This document shows, in pieces, positions 1 through 7,059 of a stretch of DNA of 11,729 bases. Under the pieces are notes generated by a model that was not told the DNA's origin, did no database searches, and saw only the letters and a list, made by a program, of their open reading frames with translations. This stretch comes from Citrobacter freundii (GTDB taxonomy: Bacteria; Bacteroidota; Bacteroidia; Chitinophagales; Chitinophagaceae). Position 1 is the first letter of the stretch, and each line of letters starts with the position of its first letter. Location of the stretch: positions 1-11,729 of the forward strand of contig QFQQ01000112.1 of NCBI GenBank assembly GCA_003243445.1. The letters run 5' to 3'. Made by a program: the position numbers and the translations under genes.

Positions 1-44
1 TACATCTGTATTCGATATAAAATGACACATCTTTAAAAAGCGAC

Positions 45-74
45 CTAAAGTCTCCCCTGAAGGGGGAGATTTAG
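45..74. repeat. G/C-rich palindromic intergenic repeat
   Basis: CTAAA (45-49) pairs with TTTAG (70-74), and TCTCCCC (51-57) pairs with GGGGAGA (63-69), leaving one bulged G at 50 and a 5-nt loop. The stem is 12 bp in all and is followed by AGGGGCCCC rather than a T tract, so it is not a classical intrinsic terminator. From memory, short palindromes of this CTCCCC/GGGGAG type are dispersed between genes in many Bacteroidota genomes; a dispersed repeat is therefore the favoured reading, with a role at the mRNA 3' end of an upstream gene as an alternative. Confidence 0.55.
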
Positions 75-196
75 AGGGGCCCCAAGCCTGGCAATTCAGG
101 CAGGTTTTGTTAAACGACATTGGATTTCAGTGTTCGAATGTGCATTTCCTGGTGACCTGATAGACAACGCCGGCACAATTCACGCATTCTTCTCAC

Positions 197-226
197 CCTG
201 TTCATTTCACCGGCCTATATGTTCAT
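197..226 (+). promoter_or_regulatory. Candidate LytTR response-regulator binding site (two direct repeats)
   Basis: TGTTCATTTCACC (199-211) and TGTTCATTTCGCC (220-232) match at 12 of 13 positions and start exactly 21 bp apart, two helical turns. Scored against the published LytTR-family consensus [TA][AC][CA]GTTN[AG][TG], 218-226 (TATGTTCAT) matches all but one position and 197-205 (CCTGTTCAT) all but two; the two 9-mers are separated by 12 bp, the spacing typical of AlgR/AgrA/LytR sites. A weaker third copy, TGTGCATTTC, lies at 139-148. The pair ends 70 bp before the start codon of the first gene of an operon that ends in a LytTR regulator, so autoregulation is the natural inference. No binding evidence exists from sequence alone. 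Confidence 0.55.
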
Positions 227-295
227 TTCGCCTTGTTCTTCCCGGTTGGCGCCGGTACAAGTCTCCATCTTTACATCAGCAAAAAACAATAAGCT

Positions 296-667
296 ATGTT
301 CAAGAAAGGATTGACCATGTTGATGTTGCTGATTAGTGCCGCCGCAGTTGCACAGACCGGCAGCGACCCGCTAACCGGCAAATGGAAAGATGAAGCAGGA
401 GAGCGCGTGATCGAATTTGTCAGGAAAGGCGATGTATTTGATGCCGTAATCCGCAAGGCAAAAAATGCGTCCCTGGTCGGAAAAATCCAGATCAGCGGAC
501 TGAAGAAGAAAAAGGAAAATACTTATTCGGACGGCACGCTATACATCATCGCCCAGGGAAAAACAGCTTCCTGCTCCGCTAAAATAAAATCACCTGATGA
601 GTTGCAGCTCACCGGTAAAATGGGCCTGTTCTCAAAAACCCAAAAATGGACAAGGGTGCAGGAATAG
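296..667 (+). CDS. Secreted DUF2147 family protein
   Basis: A 123-residue protein with an N-terminal signal peptide (MFKKG, hydrophobic stretch 6-15, probable cleavage AVA|Q at 19/20). The mature part matches the DUF2147 pattern: an early 'LTGKWKDEAGERVIEF' segment (about 27-42), a central glycine-containing strand region (DGTLYIIAQGK, about 79-89) and a C-terminal 'LTGKMGLFSKTQKWTRV' block, where the Gly, Thr-Gln and Trp-x-Arg are the family's most recognisable positions. Length is ordinary for the family, which is periplasmic or exported and of unknown function, probably a small beta-barrel fold. The ATG at 296 has an A-rich leader; a later ATG at 317 would cut the signal peptide. It is the first gene of the export operon, 57 bp before the TolC gene, and might act as a periplasmic accessory or ligand-binding protein, which is inference. 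Confidence 0.75.
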   Translation: MFKKGLTMLMLLISAAAVAQTGSDPLTGKWKDEAGERVIEFVRKGDVFDAVIRKAKNASLVGKIQISGLKKKKENTYSDGTLYIIAQGKTASCSAKIKSPDELQLTGKMGLFSKTQKWTRVQE

Positions 668-724
668 CACTTTATCTGGTGGCCTGCATTTCCGCCGGAT
701 CCACTGTTGTAAATCTTAAGTAAA

Positions 725-2065
725 ATGATCATGAAAAGATGCTTGCTGGCCTGTTTGATAACAGCCGGTATGACCTATACATCGCATGCGCAATTGCATA
801 TCCGTTCCCTGAAGGATATACTTGCTTATGCAGACAGCAATGCGGTTTCTATCACCTCATCGCTTATTCAGCAGCAGATAGCTGCATCAAAAACGAAAGA
901 AGCCAGTGCCTTTTTATACCCTTCCGTCAATGCATCGGCCGGGTTCAACGATAACCTGACATTGCAACCGACCCTCGTGCCTGAACAACTGTTCAATCCT
1001 TCTGCGCCTGCTGATAGCTATAAGGAGATGAAATTCGGCAGACAATATATCTATTCGGCAGGTATACAGGCCCAATGGAATATCCTGGATTTTCAACGCA
1101 TTTTCGCCCGGCAAACTGCTGCATTGCAGGAAACGGTTGAGAAAAGCAATACTGCAATAAACCGTTTTAATACCTATAATCAACTTGCTTCCTCTTATTA
1201 CTCCATTCAGCTGACAAAGTATATGCTGGAAGTATGCGAGAAGAACCTTGCCGCCACCAGGGAAATGCTGGCCAGTGCAGAGGACAAATATGCCAGAGGT
1301 GTGATCGGCGAACAGGAACGGAACCTTGTGGCTATCGAGCATCTCCGTAATGAGAACAACCTTCAGCAAGCCACGGGTAATCTTGATCAATACCTGCGTC
1401 AATTGCAGTCGCAGCTGAATGTACAGGACGAGATCATTGTCGATAAGGAGGATGGCCGTGTCAATGTCACGGATGCATCGGCAGATATCGGCCAATGGCC
1501 TCTTCATCCTGAAGTTGACCGGCAGGAGATCGCCCTTGGAATGGCCCGGGCATCGTTGAAAGAAACCAGGGCGGCGCATTACCCTTCGCTCAGTGCAGTG
1601 TACCAGTATAACTACAATTGGGCCACTTCATCCTTTATGGATTTGTCGGGCGCCAACCAGCTACCGCAACAGTATCTCGGCCTGAAATTGAGTGTGCCCA
1701 TTTTCAATGGCCTTGCAACCCGGCAGAGGACAAAGCAAGCCGGCCTCTACTATAAAATACAGGAAGAACAACTCAATGGTATAAAGCTGGCGAAAGAGAA
1801 AGAAGATGAGATACTGCTGATACAATACCAGCAATCGCTGAAAGCAGTGCAGAAAAATAAAGACATACTAGCGCTGCAGGAGAAGAATGATTTTCACTCG
1901 GCCAACCAATATAAGACAGGCCTGATCAGTCTGGATGTCAGGATCGATCGCTATAAAGACCTACTGTCGGCCCAGGATCTGTACCTGCAAAGCCTGGCCG
2001 GCTATACGCTTTCACAATATAAATTTTACATAAGGCAACTAAATTTTTCAACCGATGCCCAATAG
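725..2065 (+). CDS. TolC-family outer membrane efflux channel
   Basis: A 446-residue outer-membrane efflux protein (OEP/TolC family). It has a signal peptide (about 1-22, cleavage SHA|Q) and the two-fold repeat of the family: an N-terminal helical segment rich in Gln/Ala (about 28-62), beta strands with 'YPSVNASAGFNDN' and 'YIYSAGIQAQWNILDF', long helices (about 125-230), then the second copy with 'AAHYPSLSAVYQYNYN' and 'GLKLSVPIFNGLATRQRTKQA', the usual strand-helix boundary, and a long final helix. Such proteins trimerise into a channel across the outer membrane and periplasm and give the exit for a tripartite pump. A second ATG at 731 is an equally possible start. The stop overlaps the start of the adaptor gene by 11 bp, a strong sign of translational coupling. 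The substrate cannot be told; the gene name is withheld because many paralogues exist in Bacteroidota. Confidence 0.92.
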   Translation: MIMKRCLLACLITAGMTYTSHAQLHIRSLKDILAYADSNAVSITSSLIQQQIAASKTKEASAFLYPSVNASAGFNDNLTLQPTLVPEQLFNPSAPADSYKEMKFGRQYIYSAGIQAQWNILDFQRIFARQTAALQETVEKSNTAINRFNTYNQLASSYYSIQLTKYMLEVCEKNLAATREMLASAEDKYARGVIGEQERNLVAIEHLRNENNLQQATGNLDQYLRQLQSQLNVQDEIIVDKEDGRVNVTDASADIGQWPLHPEVDRQEIALGMARASLKETRAAHYPSLSAVYQYNYNWATSSFMDLSGANQLPQQYLGLKLSVPIFNGLATRQRTKQAGLYYKIQEEQLNGIKLAKEKEDEILLIQYQQSLKAVQKNKDILALQEKNDFHSANQYKTGLISLDVRIDRYKDLLSAQDLYLQSLAGYTLSQYKFYIRQLNFSTDAQ

Positions 2066-3170
2066 ATCATCAAAACATATCCCGTGGCGGCTTATTACGT
2101 CTTTGACTGTATGTGCTGTTGCCGGATTCATATCCTGCAAAAAGCCGGAGAAAACATTCCCGGTGCGAAAGAACATTGAAGAAGCTGTATTCGCCAATGG
2201 CTTCATGCAGCGCGACAATGAATACACTATTTCAGCAAACGCTACAGGGATCCTGCAGGAGCTTTCTGTTAAAGAAGGTGATGAAGTAAATGCAGGCCAG
2301 CTGATCGCCATGGTCAATCATAACGAACAGCTCAGCCAGGTACAGCAATCCACGCTGGTATACGAAGATGCACAGCGGAATGCGGCAGCAAGTTCAGATC
2401 AGCTGCAACAATTACAGCAACAGATCAGCCAGGCGGTTGCACAGCTCGCAACAGACAAGGCGAATTACGAACGTTACCGGGAATTGAAAGAAACCAATTC
2501 CGTATCTCAACTCGATTACGACAGAACAGCCCTTCAATACAATACATCAGAAAAAAACCTGCAGATACTGGAAAGAAAATACGATGATCTGCAACGTTCA
2601 TTACAACTTAATGCCAGCACAAGCAAGGCGCAACTGAACAGGCAAAAAGCAGTGCTGGACAATTACCGGTTACAGGCGGTGTCAGCAGGAACGGTCATCA
2701 GCGTTTTTAAAGAGAATGGTGAAGTGGTGCGCAATGGTGATGCAGTTGCGAGGATCGGCAGCGGCGGATTCCTCCTGAAAATGTATGTGTCGGAAGATGA
2801 TATTGTGAAAGTGAAGACAGGACAGATAGTGATGGTGCATCTCAATACTTATCCTGACACAACGTTTACCGCCCGGGTCACAAAGATCTATCCCGGTTTC
2901 GATAATAATGAGCAATCGTATACCGTGGAAGCAAGGTTTGACCAGCTGCCCAACCGGCTGTTCTCCGGTACCCAGCTCCAGGCGAACATCGGGATCGGAG
3001 AAAAACAACATATTCTGGTTATACCGGCAAAGTTCGTCGCAAACGGAGACAAGGTGCAACTGGAAAACGGGGAGATCAGAACAATTAAAACAGGGATCAG
3101 GAACGATGAATGGGTTGAAGTTGTAGCAGGACTTTCACCAACCGATGCAATCGTAATGCCCGGAAAATAA
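2055..3170 (+). CDS. Periplasmic adaptor (MacA/HlyD-like membrane fusion) lipoprotein
   Basis: A 371-residue membrane-fusion protein. The N terminus (about 11-27 hydrophobic) ends in FISC, with Cys28 as the likely lipidated residue; Phe at -3 departs from the classic lipobox but is tolerated in Bacteroidota. Then come the first half of a lipoyl/biotinyl-like domain (about 60-88, 'SVKEGDEVNAGQLIA'), a long Gln/Ala-rich coiled-coil hairpin (about 92-205), the second lipoyl half (about 206-235, 'SAGTVISVFKENGEVVRNGDAV'), a beta-barrel domain (about 238-315) and a membrane-proximal C-terminal domain ending 'GLSPTDAIVMPGK'. This order is standard for adaptors linking an inner-membrane pump to TolC. 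It starts inside the end of the TolC gene and is followed 6 bp later by the permease, so the three are surely made together. The ATG lies within the overlap and has no clear Shine-Dalgarno. Confidence 0.9.
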   Translation: MPNRSSKHIPWRLITSLTVCAVAGFISCKKPEKTFPVRKNIEEAVFANGFMQRDNEYTISANATGILQELSVKEGDEVNAGQLIAMVNHNEQLSQVQQSTLVYEDAQRNAAASSDQLQQLQQQISQAVAQLATDKANYERYRELKETNSVSQLDYDRTALQYNTSEKNLQILERKYDDLQRSLQLNASTSKAQLNRQKAVLDNYRLQAVSAGTVISVFKENGEVVRNGDAVARIGSGGFLLKMYVSEDDIVKVKTGQIVMVHLNTYPDTTFTARVTKIYPGFDNNEQSYTVEARFDQLPNRLFSGTQLQANIGIGEKQHILVIPAKFVANGDKVQLENGEIRTIKTGIRNDEWVEVVAGLSPTDAIVMPGK

Positions 3171-3176
3171 ACTTGT

Positions 3177-4418
3177 ATGAATACGGATTATAAAATCGCC
3201 TGGGTACACCTTACTTCACGATTCAGGCAACTAATGGTGGCTACACTCAGTGTTACATTCGGTGTCTCTATGTACATTTTCATGAACAGTTTTATGTCTG
3301 GCGTGAATAACACACAAACAGACATAACGTTCACTTCAATGCCGCATATCCGGATCTATAATGAGTTGCCTTCGGAGGCTCCGGAACCTCTCTTCCCGGC
3401 ACCGGAAGACAGTAACACCATCAGGATCGTTGATAACGCGCGGAACATCCGGTATACGGACGGAATAAAAGATGCCGATCCGATCGTGGCAATGGCAAGG
3501 CAATTTCCCGAAGTAAAACAGGTGACCGTTCAGCTGAATCAGAACGTTTTTATCCGTAATGGTTCCACCAAAGTCAGTGCATCCCTGTCCGGCATCGATG
3601 TTGCCAATGAAGATGCGCTCTTTCATATCGCCGACTATATGGTGGAAGGGAATATCTATGATCTTGACAAACGTGTGGATGCAATAGCGATCGGCAAAAC
3701 GCTTGCGCGGAACACAGGCCTGAAGATGGACGATAATGTAACAGTGATGACTGCTGACGGCGTCACCAAAAATTTTAAGGTAGCCGGAATATTCGAAACA
3801 GGATCGGTTGGTACTGACCGTACCAAGGCCATGGTCTCCATTCGCTCGGCACGTCAGTTGTTTTCCCGGAATAAAAGCTACGCCACCGATATACAGGTGA
3901 ATGTGGAAGATTACAACAAGGCCAGGGAAGTCTCCCAAAAGCTTGCCGGTATCACCAGGTACAAGGTTGAAGCCTGGCAGGAAGGTAACAGTCAGCTTGA
4001 TTCTGCAAATGTGCTTCGCGACATTACTGCGGTAGCCGTATCGCTCACGATCATTATTGTTGCCGGATTCGGTATTTACAATATCATGAACATGACAGTA
4101 AATGAGAAGATCAAAGAGATTGCAATATTAAAAGCCATGGGATTTAACGGAAAAGATATTGTTGTCATCTTTCTTACGCAATCAATGGTGATCGGGTTGA
4201 TAGGCGGTTTCACTGGTATTGGATTGGGTTATGCTATTTCTACAATCGTCAGCAAGATCCCTTTTAAGATCGCTACGCTTGATTCATTGCCGATCAGTTT
4301 CAACCCGGCTGACTATGTTATGGCATTTGTAGTCGGCCTGCTTATTACATTCCTGGCTGGTTATCTCCCGGCTAAAAAAGCGTCCAAAGTGGATCCTGTG
4401 GATATCATTCGCGGATAG
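3177..4418 (+). CDS. ABC transporter permease, FtsX/MacB-LolE type
   Basis: A 413-residue inner-membrane permease with the four-helix plan of the type VII (MacB/LolCDE) ABC family: TM1 about 20-40, a large periplasmic MacB_PCD-like domain about 45-275, TM2 about 283-306, TM3 about 328-356 and TM4 about 378-398. The cytoplasmic coupling helix after TM2, 'EKIKEIAILKAMGFNGKDI' (310-328), is the family signature, and the C terminus 'LPAKKASKVDPVDIIRG' is the usual final motif (P..aar..P...ir). Such permeases do not carry substrate across the inner membrane; they use ATP to drive movement in the periplasm or from the outer leaflet through a TolC channel (MacB) or to a chaperone (LolCDE). The adjacent adaptor and TolC genes argue for the MacB-like role. 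Unlike E. coli MacB, the ATPase is a separate gene. Only one permease gene is present, so a homodimer is expected. Confidence 0.92.
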   Translation: MNTDYKIAWVHLTSRFRQLMVATLSVTFGVSMYIFMNSFMSGVNNTQTDITFTSMPHIRIYNELPSEAPEPLFPAPEDSNTIRIVDNARNIRYTDGIKDADPIVAMARQFPEVKQVTVQLNQNVFIRNGSTKVSASLSGIDVANEDALFHIADYMVEGNIYDLDKRVDAIAIGKTLARNTGLKMDDNVTVMTADGVTKNFKVAGIFETGSVGTDRTKAMVSIRSARQLFSRNKSYATDIQVNVEDYNKAREVSQKLAGITRYKVEAWQEGNSQLDSANVLRDITAVAVSLTIIIVAGFGIYNIMNMTVNEKIKEIAILKAMGFNGKDIVVIFLTQSMVIGLIGGFTGIGLGYAISTIVSKIPFKIATLDSLPISFNPADYVMAFVVGLLITFLAGYLPAKKASKVDPVDIIRG

Positions 4419-4451
4419 CAATGACGTAAATCAACTTAACAATCAGTTATT

Positions 4452-5141
4452 ATGAATGCACTTATAGCCAGGGGTATCGTCAAATACTTTAAGATCCCGC
4501 AGCCATTCCAGGTGCTCCGCAATGTTTCCTTTGAAGTGGAAAAAGGCGAATTTGTTTCCATCATCGGTAAATCAGGTTCCGGCAAATCTACCTTGCTCTA
4601 CCTGCTGTCTACAATGGATACAGATTATGAAGGAGAGATCGAGATAGGAGGAACAGTTGTAACAGGCAAGAGCCAGAACCAGCTCGCCGCCTTCCGGAAT
4701 GAACATATCGGATTTGTATTCCAGTTTCATTATCTCTTACCTGAGTTTACCCTGTTGGATAATGTAATGTTGCCCGCTTTAAAACTTGGACGAAGATCAA
4801 AAGAGGAAATAGAATCGAGGTCAGTTGAATTGCTGGACCTGCTCGGTCTGAAGGGACATGAAAAAAAGCGGGCATCGCGCATTTCCGGCGGACAGCAGCA
4901 ACGCGTGGCGATTGCACGCGCGTTGATCAACGATCCGGCTATTATCATGGGAGACGAACCAACAGGCAATCTTGATTCAAAGAACACAAAAGTTGTATTC
5001 GATATATTCCAGCAACTAGCCAGGGAAAAAGGACAAACCATCATTGCCGTCACACATGATGAGGAGTTTGCTGCCAACAGCGATCGCATCATTGAACTGA
5101 TGGATGGAGCCATCGTCCCGCACCATCTAAATGCACATTAA
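4452..5141 (+). CDS. ABC transporter ATP-binding protein (MacB/LolD-like)
   Basis: A 229-residue ATPase with all catalytic motifs intact: Walker A GKSGSGKS (39-46, Lys45), Q-loop Gln91 in 'FVFQFHYLLPEFT', ABC signature ISGGQQQR (144-151), Walker B with 'IIMGDEP' (Asp168, Glu169), D-loop 'GNLD' (172-175) and switch His202 in 'VTHDEEF'. The 'FQFHYLLPEFTLLDNVMLP' segment after the Q-loop is typical of the LolD/MacB/FtsE branch. It should pair with the permease encoded 33 bp upstream and drive the pump from the cytoplasmic side. Its stop and the next start share one base (TAATG at 5139-5143). The signature starts with Ile rather than Leu, a mild and common variation. The ATG at 4452 is supported by the family's usual N terminus. 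Confidence 0.95.
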   Translation: MNALIARGIVKYFKIPQPFQVLRNVSFEVEKGEFVSIIGKSGSGKSTLLYLLSTMDTDYEGEIEIGGTVVTGKSQNQLAAFRNEHIGFVFQFHYLLPEFTLLDNVMLPALKLGRRSKEEIESRSVELLDLLGLKGHEKKRASRISGGQQQRVAIARALINDPAIIMGDEPTGNLDSKNTKVVFDIFQQLAREKGQTIIAVTHDEEFAANSDRIIELMDGAIVPHHLNAH

Positions 5142-6061
5142 TGAAAAACATCAACAACTGCATGCGGACGATCCTACAACGAATCTGTGCAGCTGTGCTG
5201 ACGATGATATGCGGCATGCAGACCCATGCTCAATTGCAACGGCTGCCCGTTGCTGAAGTCAGCTATGAGCCGTCCCGGTTGAAGAATGATACAACAAACG
5301 GGGCACTTAAAAATATCAGCGTGTTCGTGAATCTTCCGGTCATGAACAGGGAGAAAGTAAAAATGGGAGGGAGGATCGGTTATCAGCATGTTCAGATCAC
5401 AGATCTGGGCGCAGCACTTGATCATTCATTAACAGCGCTGGAGGGAAATCTTTTCAGGCTGCGGAAGCTAGATGAACGCCACCAGCTGCATTTTACCATA
5501 CAGGCGGGGATCTATTCAGATTTCAAAGACCTGCAGACAGATGATCTCCGGTACCGCCTGAGTTTCTCTTACCTGGTCAAACATTCCGAAAGCTTTTCAA
5601 CTGGATGGGGAATGGCCTACGCGCGCCAGTTCTTCGGTCATCAGATAAATCCTTTCATCCTGATCAACTACCAGATCAACGAGAAACTGAAGCTGAGCGG
5701 TCTTTTCCCTATACGGCCTGTGTTGACTTATCAGTTGAGCAAACGTTTCTCCTGGGTAAATGAACTGACTGGAACTGTTCAGAGCTTCCGCCTTTCTGAT
5801 AATGGTAACGATCAGCGTAATGGATTTATTCAGCTCTCCGGGTGGAAGATACTTAGCTCGGGAAAGATGCTGGTGGGTAAACGCCACTTATTCTCCGCAG
5901 GGATCGGTTTTGCGTTACGTCAGAATACGAGCTATTATGAAGATGACGGTTCCCGCAACTGGAAGCTCTTTACCTTTGATCTCTCGGAAAAGAATCCCCC
6001 GGTCAGATCGGTCAATACAAAAGGAGTCAGCTTTATGATCGGATATGATCTTATCTTGTAG
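5141..6061 (+). CDS. Predicted outer-membrane beta-barrel protein, DUF6268-like
   Basis: A 306-residue exported protein. After a signal peptide (hydrophobic 11-25, cleavage THA|Q at 30/31) come alternating strands with aromatic girdle residues ('GGRIGYQHVQI', 'LHFTIQAGIYSDF', 'YRLSFSYLVKHS', 'FSTGWGMAYARQF', 'NPFILINYQI', 'FSAGIGFALRQNTSYY'), and a final strand 'GVSFMIGYDLIL' ending in a hydrophobic residue, as expected for a barrel inserted by the BAM machinery. The overall pattern recalls the DUF6268 family of Bacteroidota; I am moderately sure of that name and have no function to offer. The start ATG overlaps the ATPase stop (TAATG), implying coupled translation; a second ATG at 5162 is possible. 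Sitting between pump and sensor kinase genes, it may be an accessory channel, receptor or envelope-status reporter for the system, which is inference. Confidence 0.7.
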   Translation: MKNINNCMRTILQRICAAVLTMICGMQTHAQLQRLPVAEVSYEPSRLKNDTTNGALKNISVFVNLPVMNREKVKMGGRIGYQHVQITDLGAALDHSLTALEGNLFRLRKLDERHQLHFTIQAGIYSDFKDLQTDDLRYRLSFSYLVKHSESFSTGWGMAYARQFFGHQINPFILINYQINEKLKLSGLFPIRPVLTYQLSKRFSWVNELTGTVQSFRLSDNGNDQRNGFIQLSGWKILSSGKMLVGKRHLFSAGIGFALRQNTSYYEDDGSRNWKLFTFDLSEKNPPVRSVNTKGVSFMIGYDLIL

Positions 6062-6087
6062 CAGTTAGATGCCTGAAATGACTTCAT

Positions 6088-7059
6088 GTGAAATATAAAA
6101 CGCGTTACATATTGCCCGTCGTACTGGCCCTGGTTTTGCCAGGCCTGAACTTCGTTGCCAATAATGAACTTACCATCTCCGCTGGTGAAATGTTGAAAAG
6201 ATGGATGTATGCATCCGTCTTTCTTTATATACTATGGTTCCTGCAGGATTTTGTATGGCGTTCCGGTGGAAAGTTCCGCTGGTTATGGGCACTGGTTGCA
6301 GCGCTTGGCATGGCTGCGTTGATATACGTTGTGCTGTGGGTCTTGAAAGCTGAGATGCCGAATATCCCCAAGGTCCAATTGACCCTGAAGATCATATCAG
6401 CATCTGTATTGATACTTGTGATCCGGTATGCGATCGAAGCGGGTGCCAGCGTTCAGCACCTGCAGGTGGAAAAAGAACAGATCTTGCTGGAGAAATACCG
6501 GGTACAGTTACAGGAATTGCGGACGCGCGTCGATCCTCATTTTTTATTCAATACGCTGAATACGCTGCGTACGATGATCAGGAAAAATCATCCCGATGCG
6601 GAACGGTTTGTAATGAATCTTTCCAGCCTATACCGGCAGACACTCACATTCAACGACTCACTTACGTTAACCTTGCGCGAAGAAATGGATGTGTTGCACT
6701 CCTATCTTTTTTTAATGCAGAATCGCAATGAAGGCGCTATCCAAACGGAGATAAACATAGACCCTTCCTGGCAGGATGCACTGTTGCCGGCCATGAGCCT
6801 GCAGGTAATGACAGAAAATTGTTTCAAACATAACCGCGTGTCACCTACAGAACCGTTACGGTTGGAGATCTATACCGAACAGGATGGCTATGTGGTTGTC
6901 AGGAACAATCTCCTGAAGCGGTTTACGCTTACGCAACCTTCGGGATATGGACACAACAATATTTCCCGGGCGTATGCATTGCTGAATGTTGAAGGCGGAC
7001 TTGTGGTGAATAAGACAGATGATTTTTTTGAAGTGCGGTTAAAACTGATCAGGCCATGA
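6088..7059 (+). CDS. Membrane sensor histidine kinase, LytS/YehU type (HPK8)
   Basis: A 323-residue kinase with four predicted membrane helices in the first 115 residues (about 7-25, 39-55, 63-87, 98-115) and almost no extracytoplasmic domain, so the signal is likely sensed in or at the membrane. A short coiled-coil linker (about 122-145) leads to the His_kinase domain (PF06580): 'LRTRVDPHFLFNTLNTLRTMI' with His151 as the phosphorylated residue. The ATP-binding part follows, with N-box 'TENCFKHN' and a G-box 'GYGHNNISRAYALLN', slightly off the usual GxGLxNvrxRL. No TTG/ATG alternative preserves the first helix; an in-frame TGA at 6079-6081 forces the start to the GTG at 6088. The kinase lies 26 bp after the barrel gene and overlaps the regulator gene by 4 bp (ATGA), as for a cognate pair. 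Confidence 0.93.
   Translation: MKYKTRYILPVVLALVLPGLNFVANNELTISAGEMLKRWMYASVFLYILWFLQDFVWRSGGKFRWLWALVAALGMAALIYVVLWVLKAEMPNIPKVQLTLKIISASVLILVIRYAIEAGASVQHLQVEKEQILLEKYRVQLQELRTRVDPHFLFNTLNTLRTMIRKNHPDAERFVMNLSSLYRQTLTFNDSLTLTLREEMDVLHSYLFLMQNRNEGAIQTEINIDPSWQDALLPAMSLQVMTENCFKHNRVSPTEPLRLEIYTEQDGYVVVRNNLLKRFTLTQPSGYGHNNISRAYALLNVEGGLVVNKTDDFFEVRLKLIRP

Larger units (their letters stand above)
1..295. other. Gene-free leader region upstream of the export operon
   Basis: No convincing coding region is present. A 68-codon + strand ORF from 130 has low-complexity, cysteine/proline/phenylalanine-rich translation unlike a real protein and overlaps the start of the DUF2147 gene, so it is left out. 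The stretch holds a palindromic repeat (45-74), a minor GCCTG/CAGGC hairpin (86-101), and the direct repeats at 197-226. I could not find a clean Bacteroidota promoter (TTTG, about 19 nt, TAnnTTTG) before the first gene, which would fit a promoter that depends on an activator, but absence of a match is weak evidence. Confidence 0.6.

Noticed and set aside
1..30. Possible start of a divergent minus-strand gene (ATG at 30-28, ten open codons to the edge)
   Set aside because: Ten codons are not enough to separate it from chance.
130..336. 68-codon + strand ORF before the DUF2147 gene
   Set aside because: Its translation is not protein-like, it overlaps the real gene in another frame, and it covers the candidate regulatory repeats.
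683..713. Further LytTR-like half-sites before the TolC gene (TGCATTTCC at 685-693, TGTTG at 705-709)
   Set aside because: TGCATTTCC also occurs at 141-149, but the partner at 705 matches poorly, so a second operator is not supported.
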